Shown here: positions 1-11,096 of the stretch, one piece after another
Layout: each line of letters begins with the position of its first letter
Numbering within the stretch: position 1 is the stretch's first letter
Notes under the pieces: model-generated
The model's input: only the letters and a program-made list of their open reading frames with translations
What the model was told of the DNA's origin: nothing
The model's database searches: none
Made by a program: the position numbers and the translations under genes
Assembly: GCA_963210315.1 (NCBI GenBank)
Contig: OY723303.1
Span: 620,001-684,000, forward strand
Reading direction: 5' to 3'
DNA from: Rhynchopus euleeides
Lineage: Eukaryota; Euglenozoa; Diplonemea; Diplonemida; Diplonemidae
DNA length: 64,000 nucleotides

Positions 1-57
1 ATACGGACGGTCTGTCGACTGGTCTCTAGAAGTGGTCGAGAATCCGTGGGCAAGCAA

Positions 58-1548
58 TCATCCTGGGCAGACAGCGGCCCCGTGTACCGGTGTGCTTGTG
101 AAGGACCCACTCTCGTGCGACCGCCGAAAGACGACAGGACCGCTAGACTTCTGACCCCTCGCCCAACACTCTTCCAGATTCTCCACAGCACACTGGTTGT
201 TGGGGTCCAGCGCGATGGCACGCTCGAAGACATCCTGCTTCGACAGGACGGTGCCGTCCTCCAATGTGGTGAGCCGCCCGAACCGCATGCACGTCCCGAG
301 GTTGTTGTATGCGTTGGAGAAGCCCGGATCCAGCGCGATGGCACGTTTGTAGAGCTCCTCTTGCGTCATCACAATCCCATCCTCCAGCTCGGTGGTCCCC
401 CCATCCGGGAGGCAGTTCGCAAGGTTGTTGTACGACCGCGCCACACCCTCCTCGATGATGTCGAGTGGCAACAGGCTCTTCCGTCCGCTGCAAGCAAGCA
501 GGATCGAGCGTTTGTACAGCTGCACCTTGTCCATCACCGACCCGTCCTCCAGAGTGGTTGTCGCGTTGCCATGCAGGGTCGCACCAAGGTCGGTGTAGGT
601 CTGTGGAACTTCCGGACGTAGGGCGATGGCACGCTTCATCACCTGTTGTTGGGTCAGCTTCTCGCCGTGCAGTTCGACGACATCGCCCTCCCGCATCACC
701 TTTCCCAGCTTCTGGTACAGGAAGTGGATACCAGGGAATCTACCGATGGCATTCATGAACAGCGCTGCCTTGCTGATGACCACGCCATCTGGGAAGGCAA
801 CTTGTGGGGTGTCAAGCGCGTGCCCATAGAGGGCAAGCGTCTTCCAGTGTGTGCGGTCCAATATCAGACCTCGCTTGAACACGTCTGATCTCGCCATGAC
901 AGAACCATCAGGTAGTTTGATAGAAGAACCGGCCGGCATGTGATCAGCAAGATTGCAGAAGGTGCATGCTGATGGGTCAATCGCTGTGGCACGTGCAAGT
1001 GCCTGCACAGGAGTCACGCGCGTGTCGTCTCCTTCGATCGGGTGCAGACTGCCCAACAGGATGTCGCGTATATGTCGCGCCATGGGGTCGTCAATCGGTT
1101 CCGCATATCGCATGCTGTGGATCAGGTCGCGCATCGCCGAGATGCCTGCAGCAGACTCGTCAGCAGGGTGTGTGGACAGCTCCTCGGCACGACGCAGCAG
1201 GGCCCTACACCTCTCGACGCTGTGCTGCATCCGCACATTGTACTTGAAAGCCATGTATGCAGAATAGTAACTGGCTCGCTCGAGGCCTTCCAACAGAGAC
1301 AGCTCCTTGCGTGACACAGCCTCGTGTGCCTCCAGTGCCTCCAACTTCACCTCCACTACCGCCCCGAGTGTGCACACATGCAGATCTTTGGCCATTTGTG
1401 GCAAGATCCTCATCTCAGCTTCAACAGCAGATACCCGCGTCGAGAATGAGCGTGACGCACACACCAGGTCTGCCTGGCTGGCTTGGTGCGCTTTGTGGAG
1501 GGCAGACTCGAGCCCACTCGGGAGCACTTTCTCGCTAGTGACACCCAT
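58..1548 (-). CDS. TPR-like repeat protein, copy 1
   Basis: An uninterrupted frame of 496 codons runs from an ATG at 1548 to TGA at 58-60. The frame is open a little further upstream, but only from a GTG, so the ATG is preferred. The first ~190 residues are helical and charged and match no family I recognise. The rest is made of ~42-residue units with the pattern Y-N-N-L-A/G, a Gly-rich turn, L-x-D-G-x-V-M, then L-Y-K-R-A-I-A-L-D-P. This is a TPR-type helical hairpin with an inserted 'LEDGTVM' loop; about seven units are visible, the central ones weak. Such solenoids usually bind other proteins; nothing shows a catalytic role. The 3' part (about 174-446) is nearly identical to the second copy at 11177-11449. 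No intron is needed, although an upstream 5' exon cannot be excluded. Confidence 0.75.
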   Translation of the reverse strand: MGVTSEKVLPSGLESALHKAHQASQADLVCASRSFSTRVSAVEAEMRILPQMAKDLHVCTLGAVVEVKLEALEAHEAVSRKELSLLEGLERASYYSAYMAFKYNVRMQHSVERCRALLRRAEELSTHPADESAAGISAMRDLIHSMRYAEPIDDPMARHIRDILLGSLHPIEGDDTRVTPVQALARATAIDPSACTFCNLADHMPAGSSIKLPDGSVMARSDVFKRGLILDRTHWKTLALYGHALDTPQVAFPDGVVISKAALFMNAIGRFPGIHFLYQKLGKVMREGDVVELHGEKLTQQQVMKRAIALRPEVPQTYTDLGATLHGNATTTLEDGSVMDKVQLYKRSILLACSGRKSLLPLDIIEEGVARSYNNLANCLPDGGTTELEDGIVMTQEELYKRAIALDPGFSNAYNNLGTCMRFGRLTTLEDGTVLSKQDVFERAIALDPNNQCAVENLEECWARGQKSSGPVVFRRSHESGSFTSTPVHGAAVCPG

Positions 1549-3420
1549 GCGAGCAAGCACAATGAGAGCTGCTGGTCGACCGTGCTGAGTTGGTGCAGGA
1601 AGAAGGCGCGTCCTTTACACTTCCTGAAGACCACCCTGCCTTCTTCTTCCCCATTCCCTCCACGGGCCGGGACGATCGCAAACGCAAATGTGTACAGGCA
1701 CAGCGTGCAGCTGCAGCAGCTGCAGGGGGTGAGGCAGCAGTGTCTGGGTGTCGGAAACTTCGCCCAACCCCTGCAAGTGTGCCGTGGGATGGTTGGTCCA
1801 GTGTGTGGCTGCACAAGGCAATGCATGCAGCCAAAGGCGAGGGCGGGCCAGGGGGGGCTAGGGGGGGGTGTTGGTGAGGTGGGGTGGGTGTCCTGCTGGC
1901 GTCGAGCTTGAGATGCCTTCTGCTTCGTTCGTCGGTTCTTTCTGGCGCTGTTCAACACCACCGACAGCGGGAAGGCAGCGGCACAGGAAAGACACATGCC
2001 AGGTCAAGGCGCCGCCACGCTTCAACAACGCTTTTCCAACATCCACCCATTGCGCCAGTAACTCACAAACGACAACACCTCCGGGGGAGGAGGGTCAAGA
2101 TAAAAAAAGACCGAGGCGTGTCATGTATACGAAGGGTCACACCCTGCACCCTCGCACTTCAAGACAGTGCGGTCTTCTTTGCGCGCAGATTCGGTTGTCC
2201 AACAAGCGCACGGCTTGCGCCGCGCGCTGAAGGGTGACTCCCCCCCCCCCCCCACCCCATTACCCAACTCAACAGGGCAAGGATTGGTGCTATGAATACA
2301 GACTGTCACACCCAAACAGACCCCTTTGTTGCCGCTGGTGCCTCGGTTCCCACTCGCAGGGCAAGTCCATCATCAGGGCAGTGGCGCTTCCCCATGTCGC
2401 CAGTAAAGTGTTCGGCCTGCATTATTTTGAAAACCCTGACGCTTCCACGCGAATGCTTTTTGGAAAACAAAATCGATATTGAGACTCCGGCACCTTGCCG
2501 GAACCGGCATGTTGACCCCAAAAGAAAACGGGCGGGGGACCGGCGAATCTCAAGAGAAGGAAAGCAATGCAACGAAAGGCCTCACAGCCTCTCAGGCGTG
2601 CGAGGCATATTTCTGCTAAGGATCCACACGACACACCTGCCCACGTGAATAGCTTGATACATTGGGCTATATTGATTTCAAACTTCTTCTTTCACGGGGG
2701 GTACATATGCGTATTATGAGAAATCTCATTTGTCGTATCTGGACGCCAAAAACCTGGGGGCGGGGGGGGGGGGGGGGGCAAAAAAATCGGGGCTCACCAC
2801 CCACACCACCGACCCCTCCGGAAAACCAAATTCAGTTTTGTTAGCTGCTCTGCTGCCGCCAGGCCTGACGTGCAATGTGACCGCACAGTGGCGGGCACGT
2901 TGACTGCCACAACTGCGCGCTGCATAATTCTTTCATGGAGGGGAGGGGAACGGTGAGTGGACTTTTGGGATTATTGATGCCAAGAGAATGTGGAGGAGAG
3001 GAGCCTTCGCTGCATATCTCGGCAAGGGTGTTGTTCGGCATAATACTCTCTCTCTCTCTCTCTGTCTGCGCCTTTCCCCCTTGAAAAATAGGGGGGAAAG
3101 GCGCTCGCCGATCGCGAGAACACCCCACACGCCTGCTGCGGGTGTGGTGTGTCCTGCATGATCTGCATAGCAACGTTTCCTGCGTTGTTGGCACAACTCC
3201 AAAAAAAAACAAATCATGCCAAAAGAAAAAAATGCCCACCAGTCTTGGCAGCTCTGCTCTGACCCCACATCACCCCTTAGAACCAAGCTCAACTCCCCCT
3301 TCACTCGCAGTTGTTCCCTTCACTCAAATCGCAGTTGGCGTCCGAGACAGGGACAGGGGCCTGGGGTAGGGCGGGGGAGTGGCCATAGCGTGTGGTGGTC
3401 GAGGGAGAGAGAAAGTGTGT
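1549..3420. other. Intergenic, no gene recognised
   Basis: This stretch upstream of the TPR-like gene holds short open frames without recognisable protein character, runs of C (about 2238-2252) and G (about 2757-2778), and a (CT)n tract at about 3050-3064. I see no RNA gene or convincing exon. Confidence 0.5.
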
Positions 3421-6400
3421 ATATCAACCAAAATCTGAAAACCCGTGTACTTTTTCAAAATTTTGAGTAAATGGCACCCCGCTACACCTTTTTCAACATT
3501 TTTTTTATCGTGTAACGTACGGAATTGGCGCTTTTCAGGACAATAATTTTTCCAAAAAAATATTTTTTTTTTGGTGGTGAAATTCGGAAAAACTGTTTTT
3601 GCCGATATTTTCTTCGGAATTTCACCCCCGCGGATCGCCACAAAAAGACCCGGTTTTTGACGGAATTTGAGAGTTGAGCTCCGTAGATTACACCATAAAA
3701 AAAATCGGTGAATTTAGTGGAGTAGAGTCCAATTTACTGCTGCCCAACCACTATTACCAACTTTCCTAAGGAAAATCCCCCCAAAAATCGACCCAAAAAT
3801 GGGTCCGTCTCAGGGAGGCGTCCGGGCCGGAAACAAAAATTTTCCGGCCCAAAAATGTGATTCCTGTGTAGTTTTTTAGTGAGAACCTTCCCAGGAAAAA
3901 AAAATCGGTGACTTTTGCGGTGTATAAGGCCTCCTACACGGGGTCCCAAAGTACACAAAAATAGCCGAAAATAGCCGAAATCCTGGAGCAATTGAGAAAG
4001 TCAGGGGAGAGGTGGGGGCAGTGATCTCGTGCCAGGGCTGGCAGGGGGGGCCGCGGCCCCACCTCCCTTTTTCTGTAATTTTTGGGGAGGGTGGGCCGCC
4101 AGGGGTGGCATGGCCCTACCTCGGCCCTACCTTGGCCCTACCTCAATATTTTCCCCGTCGAATTTTGCGGATGGGTCAGATTTTGGGGCTTTTGGGTTCG
4201 GCCTTGTAGCCGAGTTTTCACGCGCAGCGTATGAAAACCCAACGCCATCATGAGCAGGTGTACCAGGTGCTGGGGGCTTGGTGGTGCTCATCGAAGCGCA
4301 CCGTCAGGCACTCATCAGGTCAAGCGAAGGATCATCCCCGCCTGGAATGTGCAACAGCACCAACCGGTGTGGGGATTAGCCTTCGAGGGATTTTAGGATG
4401 TTCACTACCGTGGCCTCCGGCGGCTGGGGGGCTCCGCCCCCCAGACCCCCCATGTAGCCTGTTAGCTTTGCTGCCGTTCCTGAACACGGCGCGCTGGCAA
4501 AGTTACTCGGGATTGCAGTTTTGCAAGTGCTCAATGGCAACCCAAGACCCCCTGACTACTGATTTTTGGTCCAGCAGGACGATCTAAGGCGGCAGCATCC
4601 GATGCCTTTCGAATTGGGGGGAAAACGTTCTGTGGCCCTGTTTGCATCATACTGCGGGAAATCGGAGTGGGGTTGGGCTGCACTTTTTCCCCTGCGGAGC
4701 GAGCTCGGCCCACCCTGTGCCCTACCTCTTTTTTGGTTTGCCCGACCCCCAGCGAGACCACTGGGTGGGGGGCCTTCAGGCCATTCTGCACTGCCCGGGG
4801 AAGCAGGGTGATGTTGGTGACATTCCATGAACTCTTGCATTTGAAGCAGGCCATGTTTGTGTTTCACATGATTCAGATGAGTTTTCCTGTGCATGGAAGG
4901 TGGTGGATTCGCAGGCAATAAGAAGCAAAAAAATCACTGTACAAAAGCCTACCAAGGGGGGTGAGAACTGCATCTGGGAGTAAATTGTCTTCCACGGAGG
5001 GTGTATGATTTTCCGGATTTTCCTGTTTTTTCCCGATTTTCCGAAAAATTTGCCACTGGTTGACACAAGGGCGAATTTCGAGAAAAATCCGAAAATCAGG
5101 AAAAATCAGGTTTTTTTCGGATTTCCGGGATGGTCACCATACACCCTCCGGAAAAAAATCCGAAATTTTTGGGTCGAAAAAAAAATTTTTTTTCTGACCC
5201 GAAAATCTGTGTCTGCGGACTGCCACACTGTGAAAAATCGGAAAATTTCCGAAAAAAGTCGAAAATTTTGGCCTTTCCTGGCCTATGTGGTCCCAAAGGG
5301 CCCGGGTTGCCCGGATTTTCACCCAAAAACACCCCAAAATTTTTTCCGCCGCCCTTCGGGCGGCGGATTGGCCGCCTTCGGCGGCGTCGTCGTTTCACTC
5401 TGTACGAAGGACGTCGGTAAAGCCGAGCCCTTTGTACAACCGTTTCACTTCGACTTCTTTTCGGCTGTCTGTTTGTTTGCGTTTCCAGTCCCGTGCCTGT
5501 CTGTCGTCCGGACGCCCTGTTTTTATGGTTTTCTCCTGTTGCTCCGTCACGGCGCCTCATGTTCTGGGGTTGCACGTGTTCTTCTCGCTGTTGCGGCGCT
5601 GCCTGAAAGAACCCCCGTCCGCCCCTCTCGGCTCCATCTCCGAGTGCCTACCTCGTTCTGTCCGCTTTCCCTAGGAGGTACAGAGAGACCCCCTCTCCCC
5701 GCCGAGCATCTCAGAAGATGCCGTGTCCCGCATCCAAATGTAGTTGCAGGTGCCCTCGGTTGCGGTGTTGTAGCGCAGTCCGCGCCGGTCGGAGGCCACA
5801 CGCCACTCTGGAGTGCCTCCCACCGTCTGAGACCCCGGGCCCCCCATGGGCTGGGGGGGCCTTCCATCGGCATGGCAATGCCTACCAGGTGTCGGACGCG
5901 ATTCCGACTGTAAAGTGTCACAGTCTGTGGCTCGTCGATGCCAAGATCCTCGTTACGGTCCGATGAAACTGGGTGTTATTCGGAGCCCTACAACTGCAAC
6001 ACGGGAGGCTTGACAACCGGCTCCTGATGCAGGGAACGTATCCTGCAATTTTATCTGCGTTCATGCAGGCGTTGCCCCGCCTGCAAGGTGACCGTCTTTT
6101 GCTGTCCTCAGGTGTACCGTACCCTGAATGGGAACGGGAAGAACGTTCCTCTCGGGCATGCTACGTTGTCGAAAACTTTGCGATACACGGCCAGCTTCCT
6201 CGTGGCCTCATGTTCTTCTGTCCCTTCTGTTGTGATGCGTCTCATGGATGTGCCCTGCAGGGCTTCCACACAGTGTCGAGGAGTGATCCTCGCACGGAAA
6301 AACAATTGGCTTGGTCTTCCCGCTTTCGGGCTCCCGTCTCCGAGAGCCCAGCACAGTTTTGAGTCGGACCTGGGATAGCGGTTCAAACGGGAATTTCGGG

Positions 6401-6896
6401 CCGAACCCTGAAATTCTCCAACACCCCATATCGCACCTGAGACGCGGCTTCCTTATCTGAGGGGCCGCGTCCAAATACACGGACTTTGCTAAACTGGACC
6501 CAACTCCCCACACTCTTTTTTTGGCCATTTTTCCAAAAAATCCCCCCATTTTTTACAAAATTTTACAGAATTTACAGTTCGTTATACATCCTCCCACTAC
6601 ACCTTTTTCCCCGATTCTGGCCGCATTTGATTCCGTTGCTACCATAGCTTTCCGAGATTTTTTGAAAAAAAAAATTTCCCGGCCAACCTCACCAGTCAAA
6701 TTGGGATGCGCATCCGCATCCCAATTTGAACCCAACAGACTGCATTTCCGGAACTCGAAACAGGGCGGAATTGACTGCTAGGTATACCGCGGAATTCACG
6801 GTGGGGTCACAACTCAAAATTGCCAAAAAAATGTACAAATTGCTGCTGCCCAAGTAAACGACTAAAGTATACGGTTTTTCAGATTTTGGTTGATAT
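3421..6896. mobile_element. TIR-bounded element, family unknown
   Basis: The ends at 3421-3450 and 6868-6896 are inverted copies of each other (ATATCAACCAAAATCTGAAA followed by CCGTGTAC or CCGTATAC), about 28 bp with one or two differences. The interior has A/T homopolymers, GC-rich palindromes such as 5348-5392, and a dispersed repeat at 4018-4765. No transposase is recognisable, so it is probably non-autonomous or a composite of several insertions. No clear target duplication is seen. Its right end lies ten bases from the start of the next element at 6907. Confidence 0.55.
4018..4765 (+). repeat. Dispersed repeat R1, copy a
   Basis: The same sequence recurs on the opposite strand at 27294-27875, with the part matching 4420-4555 missing there, and as a more diverged partial copy at 33665-33960. 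Shared landmarks include GTGATCTCG(T/C)GCCAGGGCTGGCA, the GGCCTCCGGCGGCTGG block and CAGCACCAACCGG. The copies are clearly homologous over several hundred bases. No protein is supported, so this is a mobile or dispersed non-coding repeat. Confidence 0.75.
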
Positions 6897-7221
6897 GCAA
6901 ACTATACACGGTGGACTCCAGCGGCCCTAGCGGGAGTCTGGGAGCGGGAGTCTGAGCGGGTGTCAAAGACTCCCGCTAGCGGGAGTCTATACTCCCGCTA
7001 GGGGGAGTCTGACTCCCCCTAGCGGGAGTCTTTTCACCTATTTTCATCCATTTTTCCCATGATATAGTTACAGTCTACTGGCGTGGGGGGTAAAATCATG
7101 GTGGAAGAGGGATGGGGAGGGGCTTGTTTTGCTTCTGTCAGTTTCCCCGGACTCTGGACTACCTACCTATCCTCCTGGTAGCGGCTACACCTGCGGAGGT
7201 GAGCGGTTAGAATTTGAGGTG

Positions 7222-9027
7222 TCAAAGTGCGGCCATCGCCTGTCGTAGTTGTGTTACACCTTGGGCAAGACAAGCCATCCTGCAGGCCTCATCTTCTTCG
7301 TCAGAACTGTCATCCCCCTCCTGCTGTGCGCGTTGGTCAAGCGTGCTCAAAGTCGCCTCGGATGACACGAATGGTGTGAAAGTCGCCCCCAGCGGGATTG
7401 GCATTTTGCACAAGCAGAGCGATAATTTGCGGTGTCCTTCGGGGAACCGGAACAGGAAGTAGGGCGCGCTGATGGGTTCAACGAAGTCCTGTGTGTTGCA
7501 GTGCACAAACCCCTTCTGCAGCTGTGTCAACTGTGTGCAAAGAACATACACAGCCAATCTATGAGCGTGTCGGGTGTGCAGACACGGACACAGGATGACT
7601 TCTCTATACCCGAGGATCCCGTCCTGCGACAGGTGCGCAACCTTCCAAGGCATGCCCGATGCGCGCCGCTTCTCTTCTGCCATCGCAAAATCTCTCTCGT
7701 AAGTTGCGGAGCTGGCGATTGTAACGGCATCTTTCTTGCGATGTCCGTTCTCTGCTTCTTCAAATTCGTCGTTGTTCTGCAGAGGCACTGCATCTTCTGG
7801 AGCCCACCAATGATGGAGACTGTGTACGTAGGCATTGCGCGTTGATCCCTTTTCGGCATGCTCCATCAACCAGTGAAATATATGCCCTGAGATCCGAGCA
7901 CGCAAGAAGGGAATCCGGGCTGACTCATCCTTGCATCCCCAGAAGCGCCAGGGGATGTCTGCATACCGGAAATGCATGAGGTCTGCAAGGGAGACAAAGA
8001 GGTAGCGGAACAAGCCCTTGTAGGTGTGTCCTGTGACAGGCAAGCACGACCTTCCGGAACTGAGCACCTGTCCCATGCTGCGACACATTCAGTGCAAGGT
8101 TTGTACAGGTCTTGTCGAATATTTTTTTGTTGTCTCATCCAGCAGGGGTGGAGCTTGAAATATGGGGTTGCGGGCTGGATCGGGTCAGATCGGGTCAGCC
8201 AATTTTTTCTTATGGGTTCCCCCCCGGTTCGTCTCAGAGATCAGTGCTCGGGCCCAGCCTCCCGCGAGGTACCGGAACCGATATGCAGCCCCGGACGCGC
8301 AAGGACTTGGTTACAAGACAAACACATGCCGTAGGGGGGGTCTGGGAGGCGGAGCTCCCAGCCGCCGGAGGCCACGGTAGTGAACATCTGTGACTTGCGG
8401 GCGTACGGATTCTGTGTGAGTTGGCTGCGTCCTCCTGAGGATACTGAGATTCCCTGATGTAAAGGGCTTGGGTACAAGACAGGCACATGCCACAGGGGGG
8501 TCTGGGGGGCGGAGCCCCCCAGCCACCGGAGGCCACGGTAGTAAACGTCTGTTGCACGGTACGGGTTGGGCAGCTTCATTTGTCCTCTATTGTGACTGTT
8601 TGAGGCCTGTGCTCATGTCGCTGGGGTCACTTTGCTCACGAAACGCCTCCTGGTCACCTTGAGGCCCCAAGGCGAGGAGCCAACTTTTCCGGTTTCCCGA
8701 AAATCTATATATTTTTTTCTTTTTACCCCTGACCTGATTTTTTGTGAGGGCCTGCAGAAAATCAGGTCAGCTGACCCGAAAAAACCCCCAAGCTCCACCC
8801 CTGTCATCCAGTACCCTGATCAGCCGCATGGCGAGCCCCTTGCAGTCATGGAGTGCTGGGGTGACGTAGCGGGCATTGGGAAGCACACCTGCCAAGAGGG
8901 AGGGGTAGCCAGCCTCTTTCATCTCAGAGAGAGTCAGGTGCGGGTATCGATGCACCTGTTGATACCAGCGTTCTTCTGGGATGTCGCACAGTGAGCATCG
9001 GTGCCCTCGCCCCCCGCATCGCCTCAT
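7222..9027 (-). pseudogene. Transposon-encoded protein, interrupted
   Basis: Two coding pieces point the same way. The upstream piece (9027 to about 8804) includes C-S-L-C-D-I-P-E-E, L-P-N-A-R-Y-V-T-P-A-L-H-D-C-K-G-L and ends at R-V-L-D. The downstream piece (about 8141 to 7222) encodes ~290 residues rich in W, H and C and ends in an acidic S-S-D-E-E-D-E-E stretch. They are separated by the hAT-type insertion at 8143-8803. Removing the insertion and one target copy joins the DNA, but the frames meet only if an additional shift occurred near the poly-A run at 8121-8127. The LHDCKG-type motif resembles proteins of some large protist DNA transposons, but I cannot assign a family. It lies inside the long-TIR element, which fits a transposition role. 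Confidence 0.5.
8143..8803. mobile_element. Non-autonomous hAT-type element with perfect TSD
   Basis: Perfect 15-bp inverted ends CAGGGGTGGAGCTTG (8143-8157 and 8789-8803) are flanked by an exact 8-bp direct repeat TCATCCAG (8135-8142 and 8804-8811). The CAGGG start and 8-bp target duplication are typical of hAT elements. No transposase is inside. The interior holds two copies of a ~85-bp GC-rich unit (8307-8390 and 8463-8553), each with the GGGGGGCGGAGCCCCCC-type palindrome and GGCCACGGTAGT. Confidence 0.9.
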
Positions 9028-9292
9028 TGTTGCCCACTGCTGATCTATACTCCCGCTAGCGGGAGTTGGACTCCCCCTAGTTGAGACTCCCGAAAAGGGT
9101 TAAACCCGGTAGTGGTACCCTACCCCCGCTGGAGTCCACCGTGCAAGGCCGGATCAGCCCACGGGTGGGTTTGAGGAAGAAATCTGGGGGGGCAAATTTT
9201 GCTGCGACTTCCGGTTTCACCCGGCCGAACTCCAGCATCTATCCAGACCCACGGTGCCAAGCCGTTCGCCCGTGTCGCGATCATTCGCGGCT

Positions 9293-9673
9293 TCAGGCTG
9301 CCCCCGACGACACGTTTGTATCCTGCACCTTGCCATACTTCGCCTCCACCTTGTATATGACGGAGAGCGCCCTCCTTCCGCATCGTTGCGACTTCCCTGA
9401 CAGCGAACTTATCCATGTCAGGGAAGACATGGCGATGATTGCGTTGGCCACCTGGGTGCTGTGCTGGTGGAGCTCCTTGCTCAACACCGTTGCTAGGAGC
9501 CTTCTAATGGATCCCAGTGTCAGCACACTGCCCCCTTTTTTAACAGGGAAGGCCGTGCAAAAATCATGCACAATGTTCGTCGCCTCCGCAGCCTCGGGAC
9601 TCTCTGCGCTCTTCTTCTTCTTAATCGACTTTGCCGCCGGCTTCGCTGCCGGCTTCGTTGTCGTCTTCCCCAT
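9293..9673 (-). CDS. Small basic protein with histone-like tail
   Basis: The frame runs from ATG at 9673 to TGA at 9293-9295, 126 residues. The N-terminus is rich in Lys, Ala, Pro and Thr (KPAAKPAAKSIKKKKS), as in H2B or H1 tails. It is followed by a helical region containing S-I-R-R-L-L-A-T-V-L-S-K-E-L, which loosely resembles the C-terminal part of H2B. The central histone-fold signature is not convincing, so identity as a histone is not established. The gene sits between the duplicated right end (9050-9142) and the outer right end (9902) of a transposon, so it may be captured cargo or an accessory DNA-binding protein. It could also be non-coding. Confidence 0.4.
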   Translation of the reverse strand: MGKTTTKPAAKPAAKSIKKKKSAESPEAAEATNIVHDFCTAFPVKKGGSVLTLGSIRRLLATVLSKELHQHSTQVANAIIAMSSLTWISSLSGKSQRCGRRALSVIYKVEAKYGKVQDTNVSSGAA

Positions 9674-9902
9674 TTTTGTGAATCAGGTCTGCGAGCTGGG
9701 ATGGGTGGAAACGTCCGTTTCGTTTGGTGTGGCTGTACTTCAGTGACGAGTGCCACATTGCATAGGTATCATGGGAAAAATGAGTGAAAATAGGTGAAAA
9801 GACTCCCGCTAGGGGGAGTCAGACTCCCCCTAGCGGGAGTTGGACTCCCCCTAGTTGAGACTCCCGAAAAGGGTTACCCTACCCCCGCTGGAGTCCACCG
9901 TG

Positions 9903-11096
9903 TACTAGACAAAAATCGAAACGTATGGCACCACTATGTGTGTGTGTGTGTGGCGACTCTCAGTGTTCTACACTGCGAATAGAGAGAGAGGGTGCGTGTG
10001 CGCGTATCGTTATGAAGGTCACGTCAAGCCGAGAGCAGGTGGTATGGTCTACCACTACAGCCTGCTCCAAAAATACTCACGCAAGTGTGCGTCAACAAAT
10101 TTGAAGATAAGACCCACCCACCCACCCCCCCACCCCCCTCCCACACGCCGCAAGTTGGCTGCGGCCGAACGATGAACGCCTAAAGTACACACGCGCTGTC
10201 GCAAAAGGCGTGAGGGTGTGGAGGCGAAAAGGGATATATATATATCACCTGCAAACTGGCGATTCAGAATCTGCCCCTCCTTCCTCTTCCTCTCGGTATC
10301 CGTCAGGTGGATCCCCGGGTGGGGAGAGAACCGGTGTGAGGCGCTTGAGTGCGTCCAGGTGGGCAGGGAACCTTCCTCTTCCTCGGCGGGCTGGATTTCG
10401 TTCTGCTGTGGCCTGGCCACATCCAATGGCACACCCAATCCCTCCCGGCTGATGAACAGGGGCGGCGTGGAGTGCACGGTTTGCAGAAACTTGCCATTTT
10501 CCAAATTTCGAACATCATTTTCCGACGGAAGGGAGGGGGGGGTGGGGTGGATGAGAAAGGGAAAGGGAAAGGGCAGGCCACTCCGTTCCCTCATTGGACG
10601 AGGGGGGGTGGGGGCGGGGTTGCTGGCGGCTCTGCAGCGAAAAGCCAAAAGGCTCCGAAGGGTGTCCGATCGAAGCGGGGCAGAAAAGTGAGTCATAATT
10701 GGTACAGTTCACCTCCTACTTCTCTCAGAGCACTGCCGAAGATTTGCAGGCGGTTGCCAGCTAGCGAAGGCCTCGCTTTACCCACCCCCACCACCCCCCC
10801 CCCCTCCAAAGGGATGTTAGTGGGGGCATCGTGTGTGGCGAAGAAATAGGACCCCTTTCGCTGCCATAAGAGAAACACCCTGCCCAGCAACTGCAAAAAT
10901 GCAGATCCCGGGCTACTTTTCGTTGAGCGCACCTCGCGAAAGGAATCGTGAACGCAAATCCAACTTCACTCGATGCCGTTCTAAAACTCTACTGTATGTG
11001 CTCAGCCAAGAGGGTCGGGTGGATGATTCCGCAGAGAAGCGGCAAGGCTGCCATCCGAGAAGTGAGAGATGTTCAGAACGCATGCGGCAGGCCTGT
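9903..11096. other. Intergenic, no gene recognised
   Basis: The stretch contains GT and C/A simple repeats, C-rich runs (10109-10142, 10792-10807) and a few open frames of up to ~210 codons on the minus strand (10055-10696). These have low-complexity Pro/Gly-rich translations. I see no domain or splice pattern that supports a gene. Confidence 0.5.

Larger units (their letters stand above)
6907..9902. mobile_element. DNA transposon with long TIRs and GACTCCC palindromes
   Basis: The ends are inverted copies beginning CACGGTGGACTCCAGCGG (left 6907, right ending 9902), next to TA on both sides. The similarity continues inward for about 150 bp through arrays of GACTCCCGCTAGCGGGAGTC-type palindromes to TTTTCACCTATTTTCA and TCCCATGATA on both sides. 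An extra copy of the right terminus lies at about 9050-9142, so the structure is either two overlapping elements or one with a duplicated end. Minus-strand coding pieces lie inside (7222-9027, 9293-9673). Related short foldbacks occur at about 48940-48990 and 49098-49122. Confidence 0.7.

Noticed and set aside
9293-9673. Calling this protein histone H2B
   Set aside because: Only the tail composition and a short helix resemble H2B; the histone-fold core is not convincing.
10055-10696. Minus-strand open frame of 213 codons
   Set aside because: Low-complexity Pro and Gly segments at both ends and no recognisable domain; a short genuine exon inside cannot be excluded.
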